DNA of 64,000 nt. Origin: Sycon ciliatum (Eukaryota > Porifera > Calcarea > Leucosolenida > Sycettidae). Shown piece by piece: positions 34,640-47,545 of this stretch. The stretch covers positions 14,771,905 to 14,835,904 of the forward strand of contig NC_088646.1 in the NCBI RefSeq assembly GCF_964019385.1. The letters are read 5' to 3'. The notes beneath the pieces are model-generated. The model searched no databases. It had not been told where the DNA came from and was given only the letters and a program-made list of their open reading frames with translations. Within the stretch, counting starts at the first letter, position 1. Each line of letters begins with the position of its first letter. The translations under genes and the position numbers were made by a program.

Positions 34640-37600
34640 GCAGAGGAGCGCCTGTGCGCCCAAAGGCGAGCTCAGAGGCGAGCAGAGGCACGCAGAGGCG
34701 AGCAGTGGAGCGCAGAGGCGCGCAGATGCGCGCAGAGGCGCACAGAGACGCGCAGAGGCGCACACAGGCACGCAGACTCGTGTAGAGGCGCGTAGACGCG
34801 CGTAGCGGCGCGCAGAGGCGAGCAGAGGGGCGCCTGTGCGCCCAAAGGCGCGCGCAGAGGCGCGCAGAGGCGCGCATAGGCTCGCAAAGGCGCGCAAAGG
34901 CTCGCAGAGGCGCTCAAAGGCGCGCAGAGGCGCGCAAAGGCGCGCAGAGGCGCGCAAAGGCGCGCAAAGGCGCGTGGAGGTGCGCAGAGGCGCGCAGAGG
35001 GGAGCATAGGAAAGGCAGAGGTGCACAGAGGCGAGCAGAGGCGAGCAGAGGCGCGCAAAGGCGCGCAAAGGCGCACAGAGGCACGCACAGGTGCGCACAG
35101 GCGGGCAGGTGCGCGCAGAGGCGCGCAGAGGCGTGCGCAAAGGCGAGCAGAGGCGCAGATGCGCGGGCAACGGCAAGCAGAGGCGCGGAAAGGCGCTCAG
35201 AGGGGCGCAGCGGTGCGCAGAGGCGCGCAGCTGTGCGCAGAGGCGCGCAGAGGCGCGTAGGTCCGCGCAGAGGCGCGCAGAGACGCGCAAGGGCACGCAG
35301 AGACACACAGAGGCGAGCGGACGCACGCAGAGCCGTGTTGAAGCGCACAGAGGCGCGCAGAGACGCGTAGGGGCGCGCAGACGCGAGCAGAGTAGCGCCT
35401 GAGAAACGCGCAGAGGCGCACAGAGGCGAACAGAGGCGCGCAGAAGCACGCATAGCCGAGCAGTGGAGCGCAGAGGCGCGCAGAGGCACGCAGAGGCGCG
35501 CAGAGGCGAGCAGAGGCCAGCAGAGGCGCGCAAAGGCGAGCAAAGGCTCGCAGAGGCGCACAGAGGCGCGCAGACGCGCGTAGCGGCGCGCAGAGGCGAG
35601 CAGAGGGGTGCCTGTGCGCCCAAAGGCGCGCGCAGAGGCGCGCAGAGGCGCGCATAGGCTCGCAAAGGCGCGCAAAGGCTTGCAGAGGCGCTCAAAGGCG
35701 CGCAGAGGCGCGCAAAGGCGCGCAGAGGCGCGCAAAGGCGCGCAGAGGCGCGCAAAGGCGCGCAAAGGCGCGTAGAGGTGCGCAGAGGCGCGCAGAGGGG
35801 AGCATAGGAAAGGCAGAGGCGCACAGAGGCGAGCAGAGGTGAGCAGAGGCGCGCAAAGGCGCACAGAGGCACGCACAGGTGCGCACAGGCGGGCAGGTGC
35901 GCGCAGCGGCGTGCGCAAAGGCGAGCAGAGGCGCAGATGCGCGGGCAACGGCAAGCAGAGGCGCGGAAAGGCGCTCAGAGGGGCGCAGCGGTGCGCAGAG
36001 GCGCGCAGCTGTGCGCAGAGGCGCGCAGAGGCGCACAGAGGCACGCAGAGGCGCGTAGGTCCGCGCAGAGGCGCGCAGAGACGCGCAAGGGCACGCAGAG
36101 ACACACAGAGGCGAGCGGACGCACGCAGAGCCGTGTTGAAGCGCACAGAGGCGCGTAGGGGCGCGCAGAGGCGAGCAGAGTAGCGCCTGAGAAACGCGTA
36201 GAGGCGCGCAGAGGCGAGCAGAGGAGCGCCTGTGCGCCCAAAGGCGAGCTCAGAGGCGAGCAGAGGCACGCAGAGGCGAGCAGTGGAGCGCAGAGGCGCG
36301 CAGATGCGCGCAGAGGCGCACAGAGACGCGCAGAGGCGCACACAGGCACGCAGACGCGTGTAGAGGCGCGTAGACGCGCGTAGCGGCGCGCAGAGGCGAG
36401 CAGAGGGGCGCCTGTGTGCCCAAAGGCGCGCGCAGAGGCGCGCAGAGGCGCGCATAGGCTCGCAAAGGCGCGCAAAGGCTCGCAGAGGCGCTCAAAGGCG
36501 CGCAGAGGCGCGCAAAGGCGCGCAAAGGCGCGTGGAGGTGCGCAGAGGCGCGCAGAGGGGAGCATAGGAAAGGCAGAGGCGCACAGAGGCGAGCAGAGGC
36601 GAGCAGAGGCGCGCAAAGGCGCGCAAAGGCGCACAGAGGCACGCACAGGTGCGCACAGGCGGGCAGGTGCGCGCAGAGGCGCGCAGAGGCGTGCGCAAAG
36701 GCGAGCAGAGGCGCAGATGCGCGGGCAACGGCAAGCAGAGGCGCGGAAAGGCGCTCAGAGGGGCGCAGCGGTGCGCAGAGGCGCGCAGCTGTGCGCAGAG
36801 GCGCGCAGAGGCGCGTAGGTCCGCGCAGAGGCGCGCAGAGACGCGCAAGGGCACGCAGAGACACACAGAGGCGAGCGGACGCACGCAGAGCCGTGTTGAA
36901 GCGCACAGAGGCGCGCAGAGACGCGTAGGGGCGCGCAGACGCGAGCAGAGTAGCGCCTGAGAAACGCGCAGAGGCGCACAGAGGCGAACAGAGGCGCGCA
37001 GAAGCACGCATAGCCGAGCAGTGGAGCGCAGAGGCGCGCAGAGGCACGCAGAGGCGCGCAGAGGCGAGCAGAGGCCAGCAGAGGCGCGCAGAGGCGCGCA
37101 AAGGCTCGCAGAGGCGCACAGAGGCGCGCAGACGCGCGTAGCGGCGCGCAGAGGCGAGCAGAGGGGCGCCTGTGCGCCCAAAGGCGCGCGCAGAGGCGCG
37201 CAGAGGCGAGCATAGGCTCGCAAAGGCGCGCAAAGGCTCGCAGAGGCGCTCAAAGGCGCGCAGAGGCGCGCAAAGGCGCGCAGAGGCGCGCAAAGGCGCG
37301 CAGAGGCGCGCAAAGGCGCGCAAAGGCGCGTAGAGGTGCGCAGAGGCGCGCAGAGGGGAGCATAGGAAAGGCAGAGGCGCACAGAGGCGAGCAGAGGCGA
37401 GCAGAGGCGCGCAAAGGCGCGCAAAGGCGCACAGAGGCACGCACAGGTGCGCACAGGCGGGCAGGTGCGCGCAGAGGCGCGCAGAGGCGTGCGCAAAGGC
37501 GAGCAGAGGCGCAGATGCGCGGGCAACGGCAAGCAGAGGCGCGGAAAGGCGCTCAGAGGGGCGCAGCGGTGCGCAGAGGCGCGCAGCTGTGCGCAGAGAT

Positions 37601-38330
37601 GCACAGAGGCGCGCAGAGGCGGGCAGAGGCACGCAGAGGCGCGCAGAGGCGAGCAGAGGCCAGCAGAGGCGCGCAGAGGCGCGCAAAGGCTCGCAGAGGC
37701 GCACAGAGGCGCGCAGACGCGCGTAGCGGCGCGCAGAGGCGAGCAGAGGGGCGCCTGTGCGCCCAAAGGCGCGCGCAGAGGCGCGCAGAGGCGCGCATAG
37801 GCTCGCAAAGGCGCGCAAATACTCGCAGAGGCGCTCAAAGGCGCGCAGAGGCGCGCAAAGGCGCGCAGAGGCGCGCAAAGGCGCGCAAAGGCGCGTAGAG
37901 GTGCGCAGAGGCGCGCAGAGGGGAGCATAGGAAAGGCAGAGGCGCACAGAGGCGAGCAGAGGCGAGCAGAGGCGCGCAAAGGCGCACAGAGGCACGCACA
38001 GGTGCGCACAGGCGGGCAGGTGCGCGCAGCGGCGTGCGCAAAGGCGAGCAGAGGCGCAGATGCGCGGGAAACGGCAAGCAGAGGCGCGGAAAGGCGCTCA
38101 GAGGGGCGCAGCGGTGCGCAGAGGCGCGCAGCTGTGCGCAGAGGCGCGCAGAGGCGCACAGAGGCACGCAGAGGCGCGTAGGTCCGCGCAGAGGCGCGCA
38201 GAGACGCGCAAGGGCACGCAGAGACACACAGAGGCGAGCGGACGCACGCAGAGCCGTGTTGAAGCGCACAGAGGCGCGTAGGGGCGCGCAGAGGCGAGCA
38301 GAGTAGCGCCTGAGAAACGCGTAGAGGCGC
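34640..38330 (+). repeat. About 1.6-2.1 kb higher-order units, tandem
   Basis: The landmark GCGCCTGTGCGCCCAAAGG followed by CGAGCTCAGAGG lies at about 34,648, 36,226 and 38,349, steps of about 1,578 and 2,123 bp. Sequence at 35.1-35.4 kb recurs at 36.65-36.96 kb (offset 1,558) and 38.77-39.07 kb (offset 2,123). Sequence at 37.45-37.80 kb recurs at 39.71-40.06 kb (offset 2,260). The same module forms the left part of the segmental duplication at 12.9-15.0 kb. Confidence 0.8.
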
Positions 38331-39239
38331 GCAGAGGCGAGCAGAGGAGCGCCTGTGCGCCCAAAGGCGAGCTCAGAGGCGAGCAGAGGCACGCAGAGGC
38401 GAGCAGTGGAGCGCAGAGGCGCGCAGATGCGCGCAGAGGCGCACAGAGACGCGCAGAGGCGCACACAGGCACGCAGACGCGTGTAGAGGCGCGTAGACGC
38501 GCGTAGCGGCGCGCAGAGGCGAGCAGAGGGGCGCCTGTGCGCCCAAAGGCGCGCGCAGAGGCGCGCAGAGGCGCGCATAGGCTCGCAAAGGCGCGCAAAG
38601 GCTCGCAGAGGCGCTCAAAGGCGCGCAGAGGCGCGCAAAGGCGCGCAAAGGCGCGTGGAGGTGCGCAGAGGCGCGCAGAGGGGAGCATAGGAAAGGCAGA
38701 GGCGCACAGAGGCGAGCAGAGGCGAGCAGAGGCGCGCAAAGGCGCGCAAAGGCGCACAGAGGCACGCACAGGTGCGCACAGGCGGGCAGGTGCGCGCAGA
38801 GGCGCGCAGAGGCGTGCGCAAAGGCGGCGCGGGCAACGGCAAGCAGAGGCGCGGAAAGGCGCTCAGAGGGGCGCAGCGGTGCGCAGAGGCGCGCAGCTGT
38901 GCGCAGAGGCGCGCAGAGGCGCGTAGGTCCGCGCAGAGGCGCGCAGAGACGCGCAAGGGCACGCAGAGACACACAGAGGCGAGCGGACGCACGCAGAGCC
39001 GTGTTGAAGCGCACAGAGGCGCGCAGAGACGCGTAGGGGCGCGCAGACGCGAGCAGAGTAGCGCCTGAGAAACGCGCAGAGGCGCACAGAGGCGAACAGA
39101 GGCGCGCAGAAGCACGCATAGCCGAGCAGTGGAGCGCAGAGGCGCGCAGAGGCACGCTGAGGCGCGCAGAGGCGAGCAGAGGCCAGCAGAGGCGCGCAGA
39201 GGCGCGCAAAGGCTCGCAGAGGCGCACAGAGGCGCGTAG

Positions 39240-39563
39240 ACGCGCGTAGCGGCGCGCAGAGGCGAGCAGAGGGGCGCGTGTGCGCCCAAAGGCGCGCGCA
39301 GAGGCGCGCAGAGGCGAGCATAGGCTCGCAAAGGCGCGCAAAGGCTCGCAGAGGCGCTCAAAGGCGCGCAGAGGCGCGCAAAGGCGCGCAGAGGCGCGCA
39401 GACGCGCGTAGCGGCGCGCAGAGGCGAGCAGAGGGGCGCGTGTGCGCCCAAAGGCGCGCGCAGAGGCGCGCAGAGGCGAGCATAGGCTCGCAAAGGCGCG
39501 CAAAGGCTCGCAGAGGCGCTCAAAGGCGCGCAGAGGCGCGCAGAGGCGCGCAAAGGCGCGCAG
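39240..39563 (+). repeat. 162-bp tandem duplication
   Basis: The private variant GGGGCGCGTGTGCGCCC occurs at 39,271 and 39,433, where other modules have GGGGCGCCTGTGCGCCC. Both copies share the C-to-G change, so it preceded the duplication. Each copy continues through GAGCATAGGCTCGCAAAGG. Confidence 0.88.
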
Positions 39564-42140
39564 AGGCGCGCAAAGGCGCGCAAAGGCGCGTAGAGGTGAG
39601 CAGAGGCGCGCAGAGGGGAGCATAGGAAAGGCAGAGGCGCACAGAGGCGAGCAGAGGCGAGCAGAGGCGCGCAAAGGCGCGCAAAGGCGCACAAAGGCAC
39701 GCATAGGTGCGCACAGGCGGGCAGGTGCGCGCAGAGCCGCGCAGAGGCGTGCGCAAAGGCGAGCAGAGGCGCAGATGCGCGGGCAACGGCAAGCAGAGGC
39801 GCGGAAAGGCGCTCAGAGGGGCGCAGCGGTGCGCAGAGGCGCGCAGCTGTGCGCAGAGATGCACAGAGGCACGCAGAGGCGGGCAGAGGCACGCAGAGGC
39901 GCGCAGAGGCGAGCAGAGGCCAGCAGAGGCGCGCAGAGGCGCGCAAAGGCTCGCAGAGGCGCACAGAGGCGCGCAGACGCGCGTAGCGGCGCGCAGAGGC
40001 GAGCAGAGGGGCGCCTGTGCGCCAAAAGGCGCGCGCAGAGGCGCGCAGAGGCGCGCATAGGCTCGCAAAGGCGCGCAAAGGCTCGCAGAGGCGCTCAAAG
40101 GCACGCAGAGGCGCGCAAAGGCGCGCAGAGACGCGCAAAGGCGCGCAAAGGCGCGTAGAGGTGCGCAGAGGCGCGCAGAGGGGAGCATAGGAAAGGCAGA
40201 GGCGCACAGAGGCGAGCAGAGGCGAGCAGAGGCGCGCAAAGGCGCACAGAGGCACGCACAGGTGCGCACAGGCGGGCAGGTGCGCGCAGCGGCGTGCGCA
40301 AAGGCGAGCAGAGGCGCAGATGCGCGGGCAACGGCAAGCAGAGGCGCGGAAAGGCGCTCAGAGGGGCGCAGCGGTGCGCAGAGGCGCGCAGCTGTGCGCA
40401 GAGGCGCGCAGAGGCGCACAGAGGCACGCAGAGGCGCGTAGGTCCGCGCAGAGGCGCGCAGAGACGCGCAAGGGCACGCAGAGACACACAGAGGCGAGCG
40501 GACGCACGCAGAGCCGTGTTGAAGCGCACAGAGGCGCGTAGGGGCGCGCAGAGGCGAGCAGAGTAGCGCCTGAGAAACGCGCAGAGGCGCACAGAGGCGA
40601 ACAGAGGCGCGCAGAAGCACGCATAGCCGAGCAGTGGAGCGCAGAGGCGCGCAGAGGCACGCAGAGGCGCGCAGAGATGCCCAGAGGCGCGCAGAGGCGG
40701 GCAGAGGCACGCAGAGGCAAGCAGAGGCCAGCAGAGGCGCGCAGAGGCGCACAGAGGCGCGCAGAGGCGCGCAGAGGTGCGCAGAGGCGTGCAGAGGCGC
40801 GCCGAGGCGCGCAGAGGTGCGCAGAGGCGGGCATAGGCGTGCAGAGGCGCGCAAAGGCGCGTAGAGGTGCGCAGAGGCGCGCAGAGGGGAGCAGAGGCAC
40901 GCAGAGGCGAGCAGAGGCAAGCAGAGGCGCGCAAAGGCGCGTAGAGGCGCATAGAGGCACGGACAGGTGCGCATAGGCGCGCAGAGGCGGGCAGAGGGGC
41001 GCAAAGGCGTGCGCAAAGGCGAGCAGAGGTGCAGAGGCGCGCACAAGGGCGAGCAGAGACGCGCAGAGGCGCACACAGGCACGCAGGGGCGCGTAGAGGC
41101 GCCCAAAGGAGGCGCCCAAAGGCGAGCTCAGAGGCGAGCAGAGGCACGCAGAGGCGAGCAGTGGAGCGCAGAGGCGTGCAGATGCGCGCAGAGGCGCACA
41201 GAGACGCGCAGAGGCGCACACAGGCACGCAGACGCGTGTAGAGGCGCGCAGACGCGCGTAGCGGCGAGCAGAGGCGAGCAGAGGGGCGCCTGTGCGCCCA
41301 AAGGCGCGCACAGAGGCGCGCAGAGGCGCGCATATGCGAGCAAAGGCGCGCAAAGGCTCGCAGAGGCGCTCAAAGGCGCGCAGAGGCGCGCAAAGGCGCG
41401 CAGAGGCGCGCAAAGGCTCAGAGGCGCGCAAATGCGCGCAGAGGCGGGTATAGACATGCAGAGGCGCGTAAAGGCGCGTAGAGGTGCGCAGAGGCGCGCA
41501 GAGGGGAGCATAGGAAAGGCAGAGGCGCACAGAGGCGAGCAGAGGCGAGCAGAGGCGCGCAAAGGCGCACAGAGGCACGCACAGGTGCGCACAGGCAGGC
41601 AGGTGCGCGCAGAGGCGCGCAGAGGCGTGCGCAAAGGCGAGCAGAGGCGCAGATGCGCGGGCAACGGCAAGCAGAGGCGCGGAAAGGCGCTGAGAGGGGC
41701 GCAGCGGTGCGCAGAGGCGCGCAGCGGTGCGCAGAGGCGCGCAGAGGCGCGCAGAGGCACGCAGAGGCGCGTAGGTCCGCGCAGAGGCGCGCAGAGACGC
41801 GCAAAGGGACGCAGAGACACGCAGAGGCGAGCGGACGCACGCAGAGCCGTGTTGAAGCGCACAGAGGCGCGCAGAGGCGCGTAGGGGCGCGCAGAGGCGA
41901 GCAGAGTAGCGCCTGAGAAACGTGCAGAGGCGCACAGAGGCGAACAGAGGCGCGCAGAAGCACGCATAGCCGAGCAGTGGAGCGCAGAGGCGCGCAGAGG
42001 CACGCAGAGGCGCGCAGAGATGCACAGAGGCGCGCAGAGGCGGGCAGAGGCACGCAGAGGCGCGCAGAGGTGCGCAGAGGCCAGCAGAGGCGCGCAGAGG
42101 CGCGCAAAGGCTCGCAGAGGCGCTCAGAGGCGCCCAGAGG

Positions 42141-42280
42141 CGCGCAGAGGCGCGCAGAGGCGCGCAGAGGCGCGCAGAGGCGCGCAGAGGCGCGCAGAGG
42201 CGCGCAGAGGCGCGCAGAGGCGCGCAGAGGCGCGCAGAGGCGCGCAGAGGCGCGCAGAGGCGCGCAGAGGCGCGCAGAGG
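42141..42280 (+). repeat. Perfect decamer run, 14 copies
   Basis: Fourteen consecutive CGCGCAGAGG units without a substitution, the longest pure run I found in the array. Flanks (CGCCCAGAGG before, CGGGCATAGG after) equal those of the 7-copy run at 16,611-16,680. The 70-bp excess accounts exactly for the offset change from 25,526 to 25,596 bp between the two segmental copies. Confidence 0.95.
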
Positions 42281-45200
42281 CGGGCATAGGCGTGCAGAGG
42301 CGCGCAAAGGCGCGTAGAGGTGCGCAGAGGCGCGCAGAGGGGAGCAGAGGCACGCAGAGGCGAGCAGAGGCAAGCAGAGGCGCGCAAAGGCGCGTAGAGG
42401 CGCATAGAGGCACGCACAGGTGCGCATAGGCGCGCAGAGGCGGGCAGAGGGGCGCAAAGGCGTGCGCAAAGGCGAGCAGAGGTGCAGAGGCGCGCGCAAA
42501 GGCGAGCAGAGACGCGCAGAGGCGCGCACAGGCACGCAGGGTCGCGTAGAGGCGCGCAGAGGCGAGCAGAGGAGCGCCTGTGCGCCCAAAGGCGAGCTCA
42601 GAGGCGAGCAGAGGCACGCAGAGGCGAGCAGTGGAGCGCAGAGGCGTGCAGATACGCGCAGAGGGGCACAGAGACGCGCAGAGGCGCACACAGGCACGCA
42701 GACGCGTGTAGAGGCGCGCAGACGCGCGTAGCGGCGAGCAGAGGCGAGCAGAGGGGCGCCTGTGCGCCCAAAGGCGCGCGCAGAGGCGCGCATAGGCGAG
42801 CAAAGGCGCGCAAAGGCTCGCAGAGGCGCGCAGAGGCGCGCAAAGGCACGCAAGGCGCGCAGAGGCGCGCAAAGGCGCGCAGAGGCGCGCAGAGACGCGC
42901 AAAGGCACGCAGAGACACGCAGAGGCGAGCGGACGCACGCAGAGCCGTGTTGAAGCGCACAGAGGCGCGCAGAGGCGCGTAGGGGCGCGCAGAGGCGAGC
43001 AGAGTAGCGCCTGAGAAACGCGCAGAGGCGCACAGAGGCGAACAGAGGCGAACAGAGGCGCGCAGAAGCACGCATAGCCGAGCAGTGGAGCGCAGAGGCG
43101 CGCAGAGGCGCGCAGAGGCACGGAGAGGCGCGCAGAGGTGCGCAGAGGCGCGCAGAGGCACGCAGAGGCGCGCAGAGGCGAGCAGAGGCGAGCAGAGGCG
43201 AGCAGAGGCCAGGAGAGGGGACCAGAGGCACGCAAAGGCTCACAGAGGCGCTCAGAGGCGCCCAGAGGCACGCAGAGGCGCGCAGAGGCACAGAGGCACG
43301 CAGAGCCGCGCAGAGGCGAGCAGAGGCCAGCAGAGGCACGCAGAGGCAAGCATAGGCGCGCAAAGGCTCACAGAGGCGCTCAGACGCACGCAGAGGCGCG
43401 CAGAGGCGCGCAGAGACGCGCAGAGGCGCGCAGAGGCGAGCAGAGGCGACCAGAGGCGACCAGCGGTGCACAGAGGCAAGCAGAGGCGCGCAAAGGCTCG
43501 CAGAGGCGCTCAGAGGCGCGCAGAGGCGCGCAGAGGCGCGCAGAGGCGCGCAGAGGCGCGCAGAGGCATGCAGTGGCGCGCAAAGGCGCGTAGAGGTGCG
43601 CAAAGGCGCGCAGAGGGGAGCAGAGGCACGCAGAGGCGCACAGAGGCGAGCAGAGGCGCGCAAAGACGCGTAGAGGCGCACAGAGGCACGCACAGGTGCG
43701 CACAGGCGCGCACAGACGGGCAGAGGCGTGCGCAAAGGCGAGCAGAGGCGCAGAGGCGCTCGCAACGCGAGCAGAGACGCGCAGAAGCGCGCACAGGCAC
43801 GCAGAGGCGCGTAGAGGCGCGCAGAGGCGATTAAAGGAGCGCCTGTGCGCCCAAAGGCGCGGGCGCAGAGGCGCGCAGAGGCGAGCAGAGGCGAGCAGAG
43901 GCGAGCAGCGGTGCGCAAAGGCTCGCAGAGGCGCTCAGAGGCGCCCACAGGCACGCAGAGGCGCGCAGAGGCGGGTATAGGCGTGCAGAGGCGCGCAAAG
44001 GCGCGTAGAGGTGCGCAGAGGCGCGCAGAGGGCAGCAGAGTCACGCAGAGGCGCACAGAGGCGAGCAAAGGCGAGCAGAGGCGCGTAGAGCCGCACAGAG
44101 GCACGCACAGGTGCGCACAGGTGCCCACAGGCGGGCAGAGGCGCGCAGAGGCGTGCGCAACGACGAGGAGAGGCGCACAGGCACGCGCAAAGGCGAGCAG
44201 AGGCACAGAGGCGCGGGCAACGGCAAGCAGAGGCGCACAGAGGCGCTCAGAGGCGCGCACAGGCGAGGAGAGGAGCGCCTGAGACACGAGCAGAGGCGCA
44301 CAGAGGCGGACAGAGGCGCGGCGCGCAGAAACGCGCAGAGGCGCGCAGAGGCGCGCAGAGGCCAGCAGAGGCCAGCAGAGGCGCGCAGAGGCGGGTATAG
44401 GCGTGCAGAGGCGCAAAGGCGCGTAGAGGTGCGCAGAGGCACGCAGAGGGGAGCAGAGGAAAGGCAGAGGCGCACAGAGGCGAGCAGAGGCAAGCAGAGG
44501 CGAGCAGAGGCAAGCAGAGGCGCGCAAAGGCGTGTAGAGGCGCACAGAGGCGCGCACAGAGGCACGCACAGGTGCGCACAGGCGCGCAGCAGAGGCGCGC
44601 AGAGGCGTGAGCAAAGGCGAGCTGAGAAGCAGATGCGCGCCCAAAGGCGAGCAGAGGCACAGAGGCGCGGGCAACGGCAAGCAGAGGCGCGGAAAGGCGC
44701 TCAGAGGTGCGCAGCGGTGCGCAGAGACGCGCAGAGGCACGCAGAGGCGCGTAGGCCCGCGCAGAGGCGCGTAGAGGTGCGCAGAGGCGCGGATAGGGGA
44801 GCAGAGGCACGCAGAGGCGCACAGAGGCGAGCAGAGGCAAGCAGGGGCGTGCAAAGGCGCGTAGAGGCGCCACAGAGGCACGCACAGGTGCGCACAGGCG
44901 TGCAGAGGCGCGCAGAGGCGCGCAGAGGCGCGCAGAGGCGTGCGCAAAGGCGAGCAGAGGCGCAGATGCGCGCGCAAAGGCGAGCAGAGGCACAGAGGCG
45001 CGGGCAACCGCAAGCAGAGGCGCGGAAAGGCGCTCAGAAGCGCGCAGAGGCGCGCATAGGTGCGCAGAGGGGCGCAGACGCGCGCAGAGGCACGCAGAGA
45101 CGCGTAGGTCTGCGCAGAGACGCGCAAAGACGCGCAAAGGCTCACAGAGGCACGCAGAGGCCAACGAACGCACGCAGAGCCGTGTGGAAGCGCACAGAGG

Positions 45201-46310
45201 CACGCAGAGGTGCACAGAGGCGCACAGAGGCATGTAGAGGCGCGCAGAGGCGAGCAGAGGATCGCCTGAGACACGCGCAGAGGCGCACAGAGGCAAACAG
45301 AGGCGAGCAGAGGCACGCATAACCGAGCAGTGGAGCGCAGAGGCGCGCAGAGGCGCGCAGATGCACGCAGAGGCACGCAGAGATGCACAGAGGCGCGCAG
45401 AGGCGGGCAGAGGCACGCAGAGGCGAGCAGAGGCCAGCAGAGGCACGCAGAGGCAAGCAGAGGCGCGCAAAGGCTCGCAGAAGCGCTCAGAGGCGCCCAG
45501 AGGCACGCAGAGGCGCGCAGAGGCGGGCATAGGCGTGCAGAGGCGCGCAAAAGCGTGTAGAGGTGCGCAGAGGCGCGCAGAGGCGCGCAGAGGCACGCAG
45601 AGGCGAGCAGAGGCGCGCAAAGGCGCGTAGAGGCGCACAGAGGCACGCACAGGTGCGCATAGGCGCGCAGAGGCGGGCAGAGGGGCGCAAAGGCGTGCGC
45701 AAAGGCGAGCAGAGGCGCAGAGGCGCGCGCAAAGGCGCACAGAGGCACGCACAGGTGCGCACAGGCGGGCAGGTGCGCGCAGAGGCGCGCAGAGGCGTGC
45801 TCAAAGGCGAGCAGAGGCGCAGATGCGCGGGCAACGGCAAGCAGAGGCGCGGAAAGGCGCTCAGAGGGGCGCGCGGTGCGCAGAGGCGCGCAGCGGTGCG
45901 CAGAGGCGCGCAGAGGCGCGCAGAGGCACGCAGAGGCGCGTAGGTCCGCGCAGAGGCGCGCAGAGACGCGCAAAGGCACGCAGAGGCGAGCGGACGCACG
46001 CAGAGCCGTGTGAAAGCGCACAAGGGTGCGCCGAGGCGCGTAGGGGCGCGCAGAGGCGACCAGAGTAGCGCCTGAGAAACGCGCAGAGGCGCACAGAGGC
46101 GAACAGAGGCGCGCAGAGGCACGCATAGCCGAGCAGTAGAGCGCAGAGGCGCACAGAGGCGCGCAGAGGTGCGCAGAGGCGCGCAGGGGCACGCAGAGGC
46201 GCGCAGAGGCGAGCAGAGGCCAGCAGAGGCCAGAAGAGGCGCCCAGAGGCACGCAAAGGCTCACAGAGGCACCCAGAGGCACGCAGAGGCGCGCAGAGGC
46301 ACGCAGAGGC

Positions 46311-47545
46311 GCGGATAGGCGAGAAGAGGCGAGCAGAGGTGCTCAGAGGCGCCCAGAGGCGCGCAGAGGCTCCGCAGTGGCGCGCAGAGGCGTGCAGAGA
46401 GGAGCAGAGGCGTGCAGAGGCGCGTAGAGGCGCGTAGAGGCGCACAGAGGCACGCACAGGTGCGCACAGGCGTGCTGAGGCGAGCAGAGGCGTGCGCAAA
46501 GGCGAGCAGAGGCGCAGATGCGCGCGCAAAGGCGAGCAGAGGCACAGAGGCGCGGGCAACCGCAAGCAGAGGCGCGGAAAGGCGCTCAGAAGCGCGCAGA
46601 TGCGCGCATAGGTGCGCAGAGGGGCGCAGACGCGCGCAGAGGCACGCAGAGACGCGTAGGTCCGCGCAGAGGCGCGCAAAGGCTCACAGAGGCACGCAGA
46701 GGCGAACGAACGCACGCAGAGGCACGCAGAGGCAAGCAGTGGAGAGCAGAGGCGCGCAGAGGCGCGCAGAGGCGCGCAGAGGCGCGCAGAGGCAGGCAGA
46801 GGAGCGCCTAAGGCACGCGCAGAGGCTCACAGAGGCGGACAGAGGCTCGCAGAGGCACGCAGAGGCGAACAGAGGCGCACAGAGGCAAGCAGAGGCGCAC
46901 GAAGGCAAGCAGAGGCGCACAGAGGTACGCAGAGACGCGCAGAGGCCCCCAGAGGCGCGCAGAGGCGCGCCAAGGCGCGCGCAAAAGGCGAGCAGAGGCG
47001 CACAGGCGCGCGCAAAGACGAGCAGAGGCGCGGATAGGCGCTCAGAGGCGAGAAGAGGCGAGCAGAGGTGCTCAGAGGCGCCCAGAGGCACGTAGAGGCG
47101 CGCAGAGGCGTGCAGAGGCGTGCAGAGGCGCGCAGAGGCGCGTAGAGGCGAACAGAGGCACGCAGAGGGGCGCACAGGCGCGCAGAGGGGACCACAGGCG
47201 CGCACAGGAGCGCACAGGCGCGCAGAGGCGCGCAGAGGCACGCAGAGGCGAGCAGAGGAGCGCAGAGCCGCGCAGAGCCGCGCAGAGGCGCGCAGAGGTG
47301 CGCAGAGGCTCACAGAGGCTCGCAAAGGCGCGCAGAGGCGCTTAGAGGCGCCCAGAGGGACGCAGAGGCGCGCATAGGCGCGCAGAGGCGCGTAGAGGCG
47401 CGCAGAGGCGCGCAGAGGGGAGCAGAGGCGCGTAGAGGCGCACAGAGGCGAGCAAAGGCGAGCAGAGGCGCGCAAAGGCGCGTAGAGGCGCACAGAGGCA
47501 CGCAGAGGCGCGCACAGGAGCGCACAGGCGCTCACAGGCGCGCAC
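46311..47545 (+). repeat. 1.2-kb dispersed block, copy 2
   Basis: Partner of 33,340-34,575. It starts exactly where homology between 38.3-46.3 kb and 12.9-21.0 kb stops, so 46,311 is a junction between two different duplicated segments. Small indels separate the copies, for example extra sequence near 46,950 (GCGCGCAGAGGCGCGCCAAGG). Confidence 0.83.

Larger units (their letters stand above)
38330..46311 (+). repeat. 8-kb segmental duplication, right copy
   Basis: Partner of about 12,870-21,035. It holds its own changes: a 162-bp tandem duplication at 39.24-39.56 kb, a loss of about 50 bp near 40,745, expansion of a pure decamer run at 42,141-42,280, and single copies of the 345-bp unit. The right edge is abrupt: after GCACGCAGAGGC at 46,310 the sequence becomes GCGGATAGGCGAGAAG and follows the 33.34-kb block instead of 21.04 kb. 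Confidence 0.85.

Noticed and set aside
40358..46282. 1,974-codon minus-strand open frame rich in Leu, Cys, Ala, Pro and Arg (and similar long frames at 13,449-17,903 and 4,124-7,405)
   Set aside because: It is a translation of the T-free decamer. Equally long frames occur on both strands and in several phases, with a 10-residue period and no domain or start context.
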